The position numbers and the translations under genes were made by a program. From Cellulosilyticum ruminicola JCM 14822 (GTDB lineage Bacteria; Bacillota; Clostridia; Lachnospirales; Cellulosilyticaceae), in the NCBI RefSeq assembly GCF_001311925.1, contig NZ_BBCG01000035.1, positions 1 to 36,743 of the forward strand: a DNA stretch of 36,743 bases, written 5' to 3'. Under the pieces are notes generated by a model that was not told where the DNA came from, made no database searches, and saw only the letters and a list, made by a program, of their open reading frames with translations. Shown here piece after piece: positions 1-9,087 of the stretch (the first letter of the stretch is position 1; each line of letters starts with the position of its first letter).

Positions 1-2
1 TA

Positions 3-98
3 TCTGCGTGGAAATCAAGAACACTTAAGGTATCAAAAATATCAGAAATTAAAAAGCTAATAGCTAGTAGAGAAAGACTAATTGCAAAAGAAAAATAA
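3..98 (+). CDS. C-terminal tail of an unidentified protein (partial)
   Basis: One reading frame is open from the left edge to a TAA at 96-98. It encodes about 31 residues, very rich in Lys, Arg, Ser and Ile and ending in IAKEK. The other two forward frames stop at 26-28 and 58-60. The composition fits the basic tail of a cytoplasmic protein, but no family can be named from so little. It may also be chance, because the flanking DNA is AT-rich. No terminator is visible before the next gene. Confidence 0.35.
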   Translation, partial: SAWKSRTLKVSKISEIKKLIASRERLIAKEK

Positions 99-162
99 AT
101 AGATCTTATATATAAATAGCTTTCTTTAATAAGGAAAAATGTTTTAATTATATATATTATAG

Positions 163-168
163 TATAAT
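163..168 (+). promoter_or_regulatory. Possible -10 element of the sfp-murI unit
   Basis: A perfect TATAAT lies 50 bases before the sfp start in very AT-rich DNA. No convincing -35 hexamer is seen 16-18 bases upstream, so the call rests on the -10 alone. Confidence 0.35.
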
Positions 169-217
169 ATTAAAATGGAATATGTAAATAATCAGGTGCA
201 ATGAAAAGAGGGAGAGC

Positions 218-937
218 ATGTTAGAAGTTTGTATATTAAATGTAAAAGAGCCTTTAAACGAATGTTATAAAGAAGCATTTTTGAATCAAGTATCTACAGA
301 AAAAAAGATGAGAATTAATCGTTTTAGAAGGGAAATAGATGGTCAACGTACTCTGTGTGGAGAAATTTTAGTCAAAAGTATGTTGGCGAATTATTTAAAA
401 AGACCTATACATACTATTACGTTTCAAAAAAATGAATTTGGCAAACCTTATTTAGAAGATAATCCTATTTACTTTAATATTTCTCATTCAGGACAGTGGG
501 TGGTAGGTGCAGTAAGTGACTGCCCTGTAGGCATTGATGTAGAAGAAGTTAAAGTGGCTAAATCAGCTAAATTAGATATTGCGCAGCGCTTTTTTTCTGA
601 GGAAGAATATAGATGGCTTACAAGTTTTAATGATGAAGTGTTATGTCAAAAAATGTTTTATATGTTATGGAGCGGGAAGGAAAGTTATATCAAAATGATA
701 GGGGAGGGACTTAGTATTCCATTAAATGAGTTTGAATTAACCTATCAAGAAGAAATGTTATTAAAGAAACCGTATAAAGATATTGAAGGATATTTTGAGA
801 CATATCCGCTTGAAAATTATAGTTTAGTAGTATGCTCTAAGCTGCCTAATAAATTAAATTGCTATGAAATAACTTATGAGGCACTTTATACAGCTGTAAC
901 TGAAGGTGCTTTTGACAATTTTATGAAAAAAGATTAA
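218..937 (+). CDS. 4'-phosphopantetheinyl transferase, Sfp/Gsp type
   Basis: The enzyme moves the phosphopantetheine arm of coenzyme A onto a serine of carrier proteins in fatty acid, polyketide or nonribosomal peptide synthesis. Family hallmarks are visible: a GIDVEEV segment with Asp107 and Glu109 as metal ligands, and a WSGKESYIK motif at 151-159 matching the Sfp WxxKESxxK signature. The N-terminal part carries the usual NISHSG stretch. At 239 residues it has the length of Sfp rather than the shorter AcpS. The ATG follows a GAGGGAGAG ribosome site. No carrier-protein or synthetase genes are nearby, so the substrate cannot be inferred. The next gene, murI, starts 37 bases downstream on the same strand and is probably cotranscribed. 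Confidence 0.9.
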   Translation: MLEVCILNVKEPLNECYKEAFLNQVSTEKKMRINRFRREIDGQRTLCGEILVKSMLANYLKRPIHTITFQKNEFGKPYLEDNPIYFNISHSGQWVVGAVSDCPVGIDVEEVKVAKSAKLDIAQRFFSEEEYRWLTSFNDEVLCQKMFYMLWSGKESYIKMIGEGLSIPLNEFELTYQEEMLLKKPYKDIEGYFETYPLENYSLVVCSKLPNKLNCYEITYEALYTAVTEGAFDNFMKKD

Positions 938-974
938 AATAAGGGGAGATTACAACAGATGAAAGAGGGATGAC

Positions 975-1735
975 ATGAAGATTGGGATATTTGATTCAGG
1001 TGTAGGAGGTATAACTGTTTTAAAAGAGGCGTTAAAGCAGTTGCCACAAGTTGAATATATTTACTATTCAGATAATCTACATGTACCTTATGGCACAAAA
1101 ACAAAGGAAGAAGTATTAGGATATGTAAATGATGTTGTAGATATATTAATAGATGAAAAAGTTGATGCGATTTTAATTGCATGTAATACAGCTACAAGTA
1201 TTGCAGCACATATTTTAAGAGAGAAATATAAGGATATACCAATTATAGGAATGGAACCAGCCGTTAAATTAGCTGTGGATCAAACTAAGTCAGGTAGAGT
1301 GCTTGTAACTGCAACACCTCTTACATTAAAAGAAGAAAAATATAAGCAACTAGTTAGTAAAGTAGATATCCAGGAACGTACAGATGCTTTGGCATTACCA
1401 GACTTGTACAGTTTGCAGAGCACTTTGAATTTGATAAAACAATTTTAAAAGCATATTTCAATGATAAATTTAAAGATTATGATTTAGATTTATATAATGG
1501 CATTGTATTAGGATGTACACATTTTGTTTATTTTAAAAATATGCTAAGAGAAATTTTACCAAAACATATAAAGATTTATGATGGCAATGAAGGTACGATT
1601 AGACATTTGAAAGAACTGCTACACATTGAAGATGTTGCCAATGATTTTAATGGAGAAACTAAGATTGATTTTTATTATTCAGGTCAAAAAAATATAGATA
1701 GAGACGTACTGGAACAATATTTAAATACATTATAA
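975..1735 (+). CDS. murI: Glutamate racemase, broken by a one-base frameshift
   Basis: Glutamate racemase makes D-glutamate for peptidoglycan. The first frame (975-1448) has the N-terminal FDSGVGG motif with catalytic-site Asp7 and the first catalytic cysteine, Cys70, in ACNTAT. The second frame holds the other catalytic cysteine in GCTHF (Cys codon 1514-1516) and runs to 1735. Reading changes frame at 1401-1403: restoring one base turns CCA GAC TTG into CCA GAN CTT GTA, giving the family's LP(E/D)LVQFAE sequence. The repaired product is about 253 residues, normal for MurI. Both halves are well conserved and the enzyme is usually essential, so a sequencing or assembly error is more likely than real loss. 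It ends at a hairpin terminator. Confidence 0.9.
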
Positions 1736-1741
1736 AGTGAA

Positions 1742-1777
1742 ATGAGTCACCTTTAAGAGAAAAGGGACTCATTTTTT
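1742..1777. terminator. Bidirectional terminator between murI and the GGDEF gene
   Basis: Arms at 1742-1754 and 1761-1772 (ATGAGTC...GACTCAT core) are followed by a T run at 1773-1777. The hairpin sits between two convergent genes, and its T run overlaps the minus-strand stop codon at 1776-1778. Confidence 0.8.
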
Positions 1778-3476
1778 AATTCATCCATTGTTTTTGTAGC
1801 TTAGAAGAATGTTTAGCTAAAGACATATTTTTGTCAGCAGCTATAAGAACATCTTGGATATTTGTATGAGTCATAGGGTTATAGTAAGCATAACTGTAGT
1901 TAATTGAAATTTTAGGGTTCTGTATGCTGTTATGCAGTTGTAAATGATATTGAAATTTTTGAAGCAGATGTTTGAGCGTGTTTTCGGGTATGTCTTTAAG
2001 GATAATGACAAATTCATCACCACAAATACGATAAATGGTATTAGGATTTAAGAAAATGGTTTTGAGAAGAACTGCGGTGTGTGTAATAAGTAAATCACCT
2101 GTTATATGTCCTTTTGTATCATTAGTCTTTTTTAAATTATTTAAATCGAAGAGTACAAGTGCAATAGGCAGTGTAGAGGGTAATATTTGATTAAGCTTAG
2201 TAAGAGTTTCATTAAATGCTGTACGGTTAAGAAGTCCAGTTAATGTATCTGTAAAGGCAAGCGTTTCTAATAAATGAGATTTCGTACTTTGACTAGAAAC
2301 CTCAAAAAGATGTTTTTCAAAATTAAAGCTTGTTGTAACGATAAAAATGAGAAGGCCTATACGAAAGGCAAAAGAAGAATCAATTAAGTCACCTGTATAA
2401 ATACGCAGTAAATCTAAGGCAGCAGTGAAAATTAAGGATAAGAAACCGGTAATAACGAGTTTATTAATAGTTTGTTCTTTAAGTGCAGTAAAAAAAGTAA
2501 TACTACATAATGTAAGAGCTACTACAAGTAAAAATTCAAAGGCTAAATGGAGGTTTGCAAAAGACTGTACATTAAAAACGACAAGAGAGATGCAGTACAT
2601 AAAGTTGAGACCAAAGAGCCAAATAAGTAAGTCATAAAGTTTGGCATGCTGGTCACTATAAGTTAGTTTAATATAAAAAAGTACAGGAATTGGAAGAATA
2701 TAAAGCAAGCAGTAATTAAGATAATATTCAAATTCCCGGTTACTAATAAGAAGCTGTAGTAAGCGGCTTTCACTTGCAGACCAAATTGAAGCACAAAGTG
2801 CAAATAAGCCTAAATAAATGATTGGTGTATGATGTTTGGAGTTTAATAAAGAAAAAACACTATATGAAAGCAGTATAATTCCTAATAGAAAGAAGAGCAA
2901 ACAAGTTAGCCAAGCAAAGCCATAGGTTTGAAACAGCATATAGATACAGGCAATTTGAGAGCCAATATAGACGTTATTGATTAGTTGTAAGGATTTCGTC
3001 TCAGGTGCGTAAAACTGTACAGCAAGCCGATGAGGAACACTAAAATCATAGTCTATAGGCAATTTAACAAAATGCCAGGCACTTGCTGTATGATTATCAA
3101 AGTTAATAGAAGAGGAAAGATTGTAGGTATAAATAAGTGTATGATCAATCCAAACATGCAGTGATTGTTGAGAACTATGAAGAAGTAAATAGCCGGCAGT
3201 TGGGGAAGCTTCAGTTAAGGTACGTTCTAGGTTAATAATATTTGTACCAGCTGGCAAGGATAAATGAACCGGTAGAGAAATATTAGATGAACGACAAGAA
3301 CCTGTTAATGTATAATGCCAATTAGTATTTAAATTATATAAGACATGATCATTAAGTGGAGCAGTAGTATGCGTTGAATGAACCTTAATATAGAGTAGAA
3401 AAATAAATATTGTGACAAGGCAGCACATAAAAAAGATATGTGAAAGTTTATTAAATGAAATGTTTAAAGCTTTCAT
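1776..3476 (-). CDS. Membrane sensor diguanylate cyclase with GGDEF domain
   Basis: Likely makes cyclic-di-GMP from two GTP. The 566-residue product has an N-terminal membrane anchor, an extracellular beta-rich domain of about 150 residues, and a block of about seven hydrophobic segments, like 7TMR-DISM receptors. The C-terminal GGDEF domain shows DTLTGLLNR, the FDLNNLKKTND segment and GHITGD. The active-site signature reads CGDEF, so the first glycine is cysteine. No RxxD inhibitory site is visible five residues before it. I chose the ATG at 3476 because AGGAGGA lies six bases upstream; an ATG at 3494 in the same frame lacks such a site. An HD-GYP gene lies upstream on the same strand. Activity with CGDEF is plausible but unproven. 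Confidence 0.85.
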   Translation of the reverse strand: MKALNISFNKLSHIFFMCCLVTIFIFLLYIKVHSTHTTAPLNDHVLYNLNTNWHYTLTGSCRSSNISLPVHLSLPAGTNIINLERTLTEASPTAGYLLLHSSQQSLHVWIDHTLIYTYNLSSSINFDNHTASAWHFVKLPIDYDFSVPHRLAVQFYAPETKSLQLINNVYIGSQIACIYMLFQTYGFAWLTCLLFFLLGIILLSYSVFSLLNSKHHTPIIYLGLFALCASIWSASESRLLQLLISNREFEYYLNYCLLYILPIPVLFYIKLTYSDQHAKLYDLLIWLFGLNFMYCISLVVFNVQSFANLHLAFEFLLVVALTLCSITFFTALKEQTINKLVITGFLSLIFTAALDLLRIYTGDLIDSSFAFRIGLLIFIVTTSFNFEKHLFEVSSQSTKSHLLETLAFTDTLTGLLNRTAFNETLTKLNQILPSTLPIALVLFDLNNLKKTNDTKGHITGDLLITHTAVLLKTIFLNPNTIYRICGDEFVIILKDIPENTLKHLLQKFQYHLQLHNSIQNPKISINYSYAYYNPMTHTNIQDVLIAADKNMSLAKHSSKLQKQWMN

Positions 3477-3659
3477 GGTATTCCTCCTACTCATTAACCA
3501 CCTGAATTTTTTATAATACTATAAAATATGAGGCAACCTATATTTCTAATACATTTTTGTCCTTATTTATAAGGGGTTTATTAATTCAGCTAAATTTAAA
3601 TAAGATAGGCATAAAGAAATGTTTAAATTCACTATAATCTAATTTAAGAAAGTTACGAT

Positions 3660-3686
3660 AAAAGGCGCCTTCATAAGGCACCTTTT
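3660..3686 (-). terminator. Terminator of the HD-GYP gene
   Basis: The inverted repeat AAAAGGCGCCTT / AAGGCACCTTTT has a three-base loop and lies just past the minus-strand stop at 3692. The short T run makes it moderate in strength. Confidence 0.6.
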
Positions 3687-3691
3687 ACATA

Positions 3692-4717
3692 TTATTGAAG
3701 ATCTATAATACTGTATTGTTTTTCTGTGAATAAATTAATATAGCGTCCGTTAAGACGAATCATTGGTTTGTAAACGCATTTTGGGTTGATAAATACAACT
3801 TCACCAATTTCACCAGTATTTAATTTAACAAACACACCAATATAATAATTAGCAATAATATTACAAAATGTGAATAGAAGTTCTGGATCAAAACAGGTAA
3901 GCTCATCTTCAAGTAAGATACGAAGTGTTTCAAAAATATGATATTGATTATGCAATGTATCATAAGCATCAGCTAAGCTGATTATTTTAGTGAGCTTAGA
4001 AATATAAGGTGCTGAAAGACGTAAAGGGAAGCCTGTACCATTACAAGTTTCATGATGAGCTAAAATGGCTTTACTAATTTCAGGATTTAAGTCTTTGATT
4101 TTACTTGTGATATTAAAACCGTAAATAGGATGTTTTTCATACTCGATGAGTTCATTAGGAGAGAGAATATCAGATGTAGAAGGATTAAGGAGATTAAGTT
4201 TACCGATGTCATGGAGTAAACCGGTCTGAAGTGCTAGATTTTCTAAATCTTTACCAAGTTTACACCATCTACAAATAAGTACAGCTAAGAAAGCTACATT
4301 TAAGCTGTGGGTATAGGTTGAATAGTCTAGTTGTGTAATGAGATTTGTACAGCCAAGTAAGTTATAATTTTCTTTGAAATCCATAGAAAGTTGTGAGCAG
4401 TATTTATTAAAGTCATCCAAATTAAGATCCACATGGTTTTCTGCTACATCTTGAAAATGTCCTAATACGGCTGTTAGAGCTTCGCTATATTTTTTATATT
4501 TTTCAATCATTTCATCTGGCAAGTTCCAAACTTTTGTGAAAGAATCGAGATAAACCCAAATATCATTATAAATGAAATTTGGAAGTGTATTTAAAAATTC
4601 CTCTGTAAGCATTTGATTTTGACCGATAATTGTTGAACCTGTTTTTAAGTCAACAATAGGTTGTGCGGTAATCATACCTGGGATACACTTACTAATCGGT
4701 AATATAATTTTCTGCAT
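3692..4717 (-). CDS. HD-GYP domain protein, probable cyclic-di-GMP phosphodiesterase
   Basis: A 341-residue soluble protein. The N-terminal 120 residues are not recognised with confidence. The C-terminal half is an HD-GYP phosphohydrolase: His137, then LLHDIGK (His169-Asp170, Lys173), His196 and HHETCNGTGFP at 221-231. HD-GYP enzymes use these residues to bind two or three metals and hydrolyse cyclic-di-GMP. Two substitutions stand out in the signature HHExxDGxGYP: Asp is Asn226 and Tyr is Phe230. The metal ligands are kept, so activity is likely. The ATG follows GGAGGA. The gene lies upstream of the GGDEF gene on the same strand, separated by a hairpin, suggesting synthesis and breakdown of the same messenger under separate control. 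Confidence 0.85.
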   Translation of the reverse strand: MQKIILPISKCIPGMITAQPIVDLKTGSTIIGQNQMLTEEFLNTLPNFIYNDIWVYLDSFTKVWNLPDEMIEKYKKYSEALTAVLGHFQDVAENHVDLNLDDFNKYCSQLSMDFKENYNLLGCTNLITQLDYSTYTHSLNVAFLAVLICRWCKLGKDLENLALQTGLLHDIGKLNLLNPSTSDILSPNELIEYEKHPIYGFNITSKIKDLNPEISKAILAHHETCNGTGFPLRLSAPYISKLTKIISLADAYDTLHNQYHIFETLRILLEDELTCFDPELLFTFCNIIANYYIGVFVKLNTGEIGEVVFINPKCVYKPMIRLNGRYINLFTEKQYSIIDLQ

Positions 4718-4974
4718 AAAAATTCCTCCATTACACTGAGATAATAATATATATGAGCATAGAAAAAGAAATACATATAGTGTTATAATTTGAAAACCTT
4801 TGATAATTTCAAAATGTACAACTTGATTTTAAATGATAGTAATAAAAAAATCAATCAAACAATGGAGTAGGAAAATTATAAATTGCAAAAATGTCATTTT
4901 AATGCTAAACTATGTTGAATATTGTTTTTAAAGATTCTGTGCTATAGAGTTATTAGAAGCAGGAGGAAAGAGAA

Positions 4975-6456
4975 ATGAAGAAAAAATTTGGTGTTATTGC
5001 CGTGGCACTAATTGTAGCTATAGGTGGTATATTTTATGCCCAGTATAAAGTACAAATCGAAGCTATGAGTACTGAGGTGCTTGTTGAAGAAGTAGCACTA
5101 CCATTAAATTTATTAACAGGAGAAGTTAATAAAATTCAAATTGAGGATGAAAATAACGTAACATTAGAAAAAAGCAAAGGTGTATGGTTTGATCCTTTAG
5201 AACCAGAAGTTACATATAATAGTGAATTAATTAATGAATGGATAACATATTTTCAAACAGAAGAAAGCATTAATGTCATTCGCCATGTAAAAGATACAAC
5301 AATTTATGGTATTACTGAAACGTCACCTAAAATTGTACTTTATAATATAGAGGGGGAGTATCAAACATTTCATTTAGGAGCTGTGAATGAAGAGCGTACA
5401 ATACGTTACATTTACAGTGATGAAACAGAACTTATATACTGTGTAAGTCCTACAAAATCAGAAGTATTACTAGTAGATTCAAGTAAACTTATTGATGAAA
5501 ATATTAAAATGCCAAATCTAGAAAAGACTAAAAGTTTTGTTATTACTATGGATAATGCAACTTTAAATTTACAAAAAGAAAATGAAAAATGGTATTTAAA
5601 AGATTTTTATAAAGATGCTTATGAAGTAAAAGCAGAAGTAGTACTTGGTTTATTTGATACATTAGAAAATCTTAAACGAGAAAAAATTGTGGGAAAAGTA
5701 ACCGAAGAGACAACTTATGGTATAGATGCACCAAGTTTAAGCATTACATTAGCTAATAAATATACGATAAAATTTGGTGAAAAAGCAGATGCCCTTTGGT
5801 ACTTTAGTGAAAATGAAAGCCCTTATGTTTATGCAATAAAAGCAAGTGATATGAAAAGTTTTGAACAACTTAAGCCATTACAAATAATTCATCGTAATGT
5901 ATATCGTCCTGAAGCAGAAGAAATCGATAGCATTGAGATGACAAATCCACAAATGGTTTATACGTTAAAACTTCAAGAAGAAACAGCAGATGCAGTGGAA
6001 ATTGATGAAGAAACAAAATCAGAAGAAGCAAATAATCAAGAAGCAATTAGCGTAGAAGATAAAGAACAATTAAAACAAGAAGTGGCTAAAGAAGCTGCCG
6101 ATCATAACGAAGCGGATGTAGTAGATGAGGTGCTCACAACTCATATAGTAGGGATACTTAACGATAAAGTACTAGATCGTGAAAAGACAGAAACCTTACT
6201 TAGTATGATTGAAGATAGTGTCATGATTGAAACCGTTCTTCAAAATCCTCAAATTGAACAAAAAACAGAACGTAAAGCAGAAGTTAATATTGTTTATCAT
6301 ATGAAAGATGGTACAAATAAAAATATTGAACTTATTTCTTATGATACAAACTATTATATTTTAAGAATAGATGGTAATATTGAATTTGCTGCAAACAAAG
6401 AAAAGATTACAGTTTTATTTAGTGAGCTTGGACAAATTGTAAAAAATACAAAATAA
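4975..6456 (+). CDS. DUF4340 domain protein, membrane-anchored
   Basis: A 493-residue protein with Lys-rich N-terminus followed by one hydrophobic segment (about residues 5-24), with the remainder predicted outside the membrane. The body contains repeated beta-rich units with motifs such as W(Y/F)L and TYGI (TIYGITE and TTYGIDA), typical of DUF4340 proteins. These are often found beside GldF/GldG-type ABC systems, but no such genes lie here, so its role is unknown. An acidic, Glu/Lys-rich linker lies at about residues 330-390. The ATG is preceded by AGGAGGAAAG. It stands alone, divergent from the HD-GYP gene, and ends at its own terminator. Confidence 0.75.
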   Translation: MKKKFGVIAVALIVAIGGIFYAQYKVQIEAMSTEVLVEEVALPLNLLTGEVNKIQIEDENNVTLEKSKGVWFDPLEPEVTYNSELINEWITYFQTEESINVIRHVKDTTIYGITETSPKIVLYNIEGEYQTFHLGAVNEERTIRYIYSDETELIYCVSPTKSEVLLVDSSKLIDENIKMPNLEKTKSFVITMDNATLNLQKENEKWYLKDFYKDAYEVKAEVVLGLFDTLENLKREKIVGKVTEETTYGIDAPSLSITLANKYTIKFGEKADALWYFSENESPYVYAIKASDMKSFEQLKPLQIIHRNVYRPEAEEIDSIEMTNPQMVYTLKLQEETADAVEIDEETKSEEANNQEAISVEDKEQLKQEVAKEAADHNEADVVDEVLTTHIVGILNDKVLDREKTETLLSMIEDSVMIETVLQNPQIEQKTERKAEVNIVYHMKDGTNKNIELISYDTNYYILRIDGNIEFAANKEKITVLFSELGQIVKNTK

Positions 6457-6464
6457 TGAATAGA

Positions 6465-6503
6465 AGATGCACATTTGCTAAAAAAGATGTGCATCTCTTT
6501 TAT
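6465..6503 (+). terminator. Terminator of the DUF4340 gene
   Basis: A perfect 10-base stem AGATGCACAT / ATGTGCATCT (6465-6474 and 6487-6496) is followed by CTTTTATT. Confidence 0.85.
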
Positions 6504-6582
6504 TACATAAACTTATTTATATAGAATAGTTACATATAAATGAGAAAATAATATTAAGCAGAGAATATATGAGGTGAAGACT

Positions 6583-7434
6583 ATGAAAAGAACAGCTTTG
6601 TCGTACTTAGGGATTATTATTGGCGCTTTATTTATTTCAATAGGATTGTATTTCTTTTGGATGCCATTTGATTTGGCTGCAGGAGGAATTAGTGGACTTT
6701 CAATTGTTATTAAGGCAATTATTCCAGCCATACCTATTGGGATTATTATTTTTTGCTTAGATATTTTGATGTTTTTTATTGGCTTTTTAGTACTTGGTAA
6801 AAACTTTGGTATAAGAAGCGTTGTGTGCAGTTTAACCGTTTCTTTTTTTATGATTGTGTTAGAATTTTTATGGCCTAATGTAGGAATTGTTAGTGAAGAT
6901 ACATTAATTATTTTATTATTTGGTGCCTTATTTATTGCTATAGGGCAAGCTATTGTATTTAATTTAGAAGCGTCTTCGGGTGGAACAGACATTGTGGCTA
7001 AAATTATTAATAAGTATACTCATTTAAATATAGGTGTTTCTCTTATGATTGCAGACTTGGTAGTTGTATTATTTGCTACAACTATTTTTGGTGTAGAAAA
7101 AGGTTTATATGCAGCGTTAGGTGTCCTTGTAACAAGTTCATTAATTGATTATATTATCGCAGGGTTTACTGTTCAAAAATATGTGATGATTGTCCCAAGT
7201 AGCAGTGAAAAAAGTGAAGTCATTAAGAGTTATATCTTAAATAATTTAGATCGTGGGGCCACTGTGTATCAAGCTGAAGGTGGATATAGTAAACATCATA
7301 AGATGGTACTTACAACGGTTATGGATCGTAAACAATTTATTGATCTTAAAAAGTATGTGGGAGGAGTAGATTCTCGTGCATTTATGACGGTTCAGAATTT
7401 GCATGAAGTAGTAGGAGAGGGCTTTGAAAAGTAG
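6583..7434 (+). CDS. YitT family membrane protein (DUF161 plus DUF2179)
   Basis: A 283-residue membrane protein with five to six hydrophobic segments in the first 200 residues. These include the family-typical DLAAGGISGLSI stretch and LEASSGGTDIVAKI. A soluble C-terminal domain of about 80 residues follows, starting near VMIVPSSSEKSEVI and containing RGATVYQAEGGYS, as in DUF2179. The family is common in Firmicutes and its transport substrate is unknown. I prefer the ATG at 6583 because GAGGTG lies six bases upstream; the in-frame GTG at 6574 falls inside that ribosome site. No terminator is evident, and the next gene has its own promoter. Confidence 0.9.
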   Translation: MKRTALSYLGIIIGALFISIGLYFFWMPFDLAAGGISGLSIVIKAIIPAIPIGIIIFCLDILMFFIGFLVLGKNFGIRSVVCSLTVSFFMIVLEFLWPNVGIVSEDTLIILLFGALFIAIGQAIVFNLEASSGGTDIVAKIINKYTHLNIGVSLMIADLVVVLFATTIFGVEKGLYAALGVLVTSSLIDYIIAGFTVQKYVMIVPSSSEKSEVIKSYILNNLDRGATVYQAEGGYSKHHKMVLTTVMDRKQFIDLKKYVGGVDSRAFMTVQNLHEVVGEGFEK

Positions 7435-7461
7435 TGAAAAATGTTTAATTTTCCAAAACTA

Positions 7462-7489
7462 TTGACAAATATTTAATTAGTAATATACT
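7462..7489 (+). promoter_or_regulatory. Promoter of the cymR-cysK operon
   Basis: A consensus TTGACA at 7462-7467 and TATACT at 7484-7489 are separated by 16 bases, 39 bases before the cymR ATG. A TTTTCCAAAAC stretch just upstream could be an operator half-site, but this is not established. Confidence 0.75.
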
Positions 7490-7527
7490 ATAAAGCAAAT
7501 AGAAATAGTAGGAATAGGAGGGGAGAC

Positions 7528-7979
7528 ATGAAAATTTCAACAAAAGTGCGTTATGGACTTAGAGCTCTTATTGATCTTGCAGTGCACTCAGCAGGAGAGC
7601 AAGTTCCTTTAGCTTATATTGCTGAAAGGAAGATTTATCAGTGAATTATCTTGAACAAGTGTTTTCGCTTTTAAAAAAAGCAGGATTAGTACGTAGTGTG
7701 AAAGGGTCTCAAGGCGGTTATATTTTATCAAAAAGACCTGATGAAATTACAGTTGGCCAAATTATTCGTGCTATTGAAGGCGAAATATCAATTATAGATG
7801 ATGATTTACCAACAGGAAATAGTTTGTTGTATGATAATCTGCAGCAATGTTTAAGAGAACGTGTATGGAATCCAATTAATGAAAGTATAAGCCAGGTGAT
7901 AGATGAGATTACTTTGGAACAGCTTGTAAGAGATTACCAAATAATCGGTCAAGCCACAGCTGGCATGTATTATATATAA
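7528..7979 (+). CDS. cymR: Rrf2-family repressor, CymR-like, broken by a one-base frameshift
   Basis: CymR is the master repressor of cysteine metabolism in Firmicutes and works as a complex with CysK. Here the gene begins at ATG 7528 after GGAGGGGAGAC, with MKISTKVRYGLRAL, the Rrf2 winged-helix start. The frame stops at 7642, but the next frame continues exactly where expected with NYLEQVFSLLKKAGLV and GGYILS. One base is missing at 7630-7632; repair gives about 150 residues. The cysteines that bind Fe-S clusters in IscR/NsrR are absent, as in CymR. The protein ends in MYYI, close to the B. subtilis CymR end (MFYI); a terminal Ile recalls serine acetyltransferase tails that dock in CysK. cysK follows 31 bases on. 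The frameshift is probably a sequence error. Confidence 0.85.
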
Positions 7980-8010
7980 ATGATAGTAGGATATTAAGGA
8001 GGAAATAAAT

Positions 8011-8940
8011 ATGGCTAAAATAGCAAAAAGTATTACAGATCTTATAGGGAAAACACCATTAGTAGAAGTTGCTAACTATAGTAGGGTAGAAAATTTAAAA
8101 GCAAGATTAGTTGTTAAACTTGAATCATTTAATCCAGGAAGTAGTGCCAAAGATCGTATTGGATATTATATGATTGTAGAAGCCGAAAAAGCTGGACTTG
8201 TAAAAGAAGGTACAACAATTATTGAACCAACAAGTGGTAATACAGGTATTGCTCTTGCATATATTTGCGCAGCACGTGGATATCGTCTTATTTTAACAAT
8301 GCCAGATACAATGAGTATAGAAAGACGTAATATTTTAAAAGCATTAGGCGCAGAAGTAGTTCTTACAGAAGGTATGAAAGGTATGAAGGGGGCAATTGAC
8401 AAAGCAGAAGAACTTCATGCAGCAATTGATAATAGTTTCATTCCTCAACAATTTAGTAATGCAGCAAATCCTAAAGCTCATCGTGAAACAACAGCTTTAG
8501 AAATTTGGGAAGATACAGATGGAGAAGTAGATTATTTCTTAGCTGGTGTTGGAACAGGAGGAACTATTTCAGGGGTTGGCCAAGTTTTAAAAGCTAAAAA
8601 ACCAGAAGTAAAAATCATTGCCATTGAACCATCTGATTCTGCTGTTTTATCAGGTAATAAGCCAGGTCCACATAAAATCCAAGGTATTGGTGCGGGATTT
8701 GTGCCAGATACATTTGATAGAAATGTTATTGATGAAATTAAACCTGTTGCAAATGAAGCTGCATTTGAAGCAGCACGTAAACTTGCCAAAACTGAAGGTA
8801 TTTTAGTTGGCATTTCATCAGGAGCTGCTTTAAGTGCTGCAACAGAAATTGCAAAATTAGAAGAAAACAAAGGTAAATTAATTGTGGTACTTTTACCAGA
8901 TACAGGTGAACGTTATTTATCAACAACACTTTTTCAATAA
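8011..8940 (+). CDS. cysK: Cysteine synthase A (O-acetylserine sulfhydrylase)
   Basis: Makes cysteine from O-acetylserine and sulfide using pyridoxal phosphate. The 309-residue protein has the PLP lysine at Lys47 in SSAKDR, the EPTSGNTGI substrate-binding loop, [10 protein letters not shown] for the cofactor phosphate, and GISSGAA near the C-terminus. The length is standard. The residue before Lys47 is Ala rather than the common Val. The ATG follows AAGGAGG. It is in one operon with the CymR-like repressor, and in Bacillus CysK also acts as the regulatory partner of CymR, so the pair probably forms a cysteine-sensing module. The symbol is based on family and context. Confidence 0.95.
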   Translation: MAKIAKSITDLIGKTPLVEVANYSRVENLKARLVVKLESFNPGSSAKDRIGYYMIVEAEKAGLVKEGTTIIEPTSGNTGIALAYICAARGYRLILTMPDTMSIERRNILKALGAEVVLTEGMKGMKGAIDKAEELHAAIDNSFIPQQFSNAANPKAHRETTALEIWEDTDGEVDYFLAGVGTGGTISGVGQVLKAKKPEVKIIAIEPSDSAVLSGNKPGPHKIQGIGAGFVPDTFDRNVIDEIKPVANEAAFEAARKLAKTEGILVGISSGAALSAATEIAKLEENKGKLIVVLLPDTGERYLSTTLFQ

Positions 8941-8983
8941 TTAAAAATTAATGTGTATTTTTAATTTAAACACATAATATAAT

Positions 8984-9037
8984 AAGGTTATGCCCAAAAT
9001 ATGATACAATAATCATAAAGGACATAACCTTGTTTTT
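8984..9037 (+). terminator. Terminator of the cymR-cysK operon
   Basis: AAGGTTATG at 8984-8992 pairs with CATAACCTT at 9023-9031, followed by GTTTTT. The loop is long and contains a small secondary stem (ATGAT/ATCAT). Confidence 0.75.
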
Positions 9038-9087
9038 GTTGGACAAAGTTTATAATAGATGATAGATGAGTAGAAAGGATTATCTAA

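Noticed and set aside
934-1182. 82-codon minus-strand ORF opposite murI
   Set aside because: Antisense shadow of a conserved gene; low-complexity Leu/His product.
6513-6992. 159-codon minus-strand ORF opposite the YitT gene
   Set aside because: Mirror of a membrane-protein gene; no ribosome site or family.
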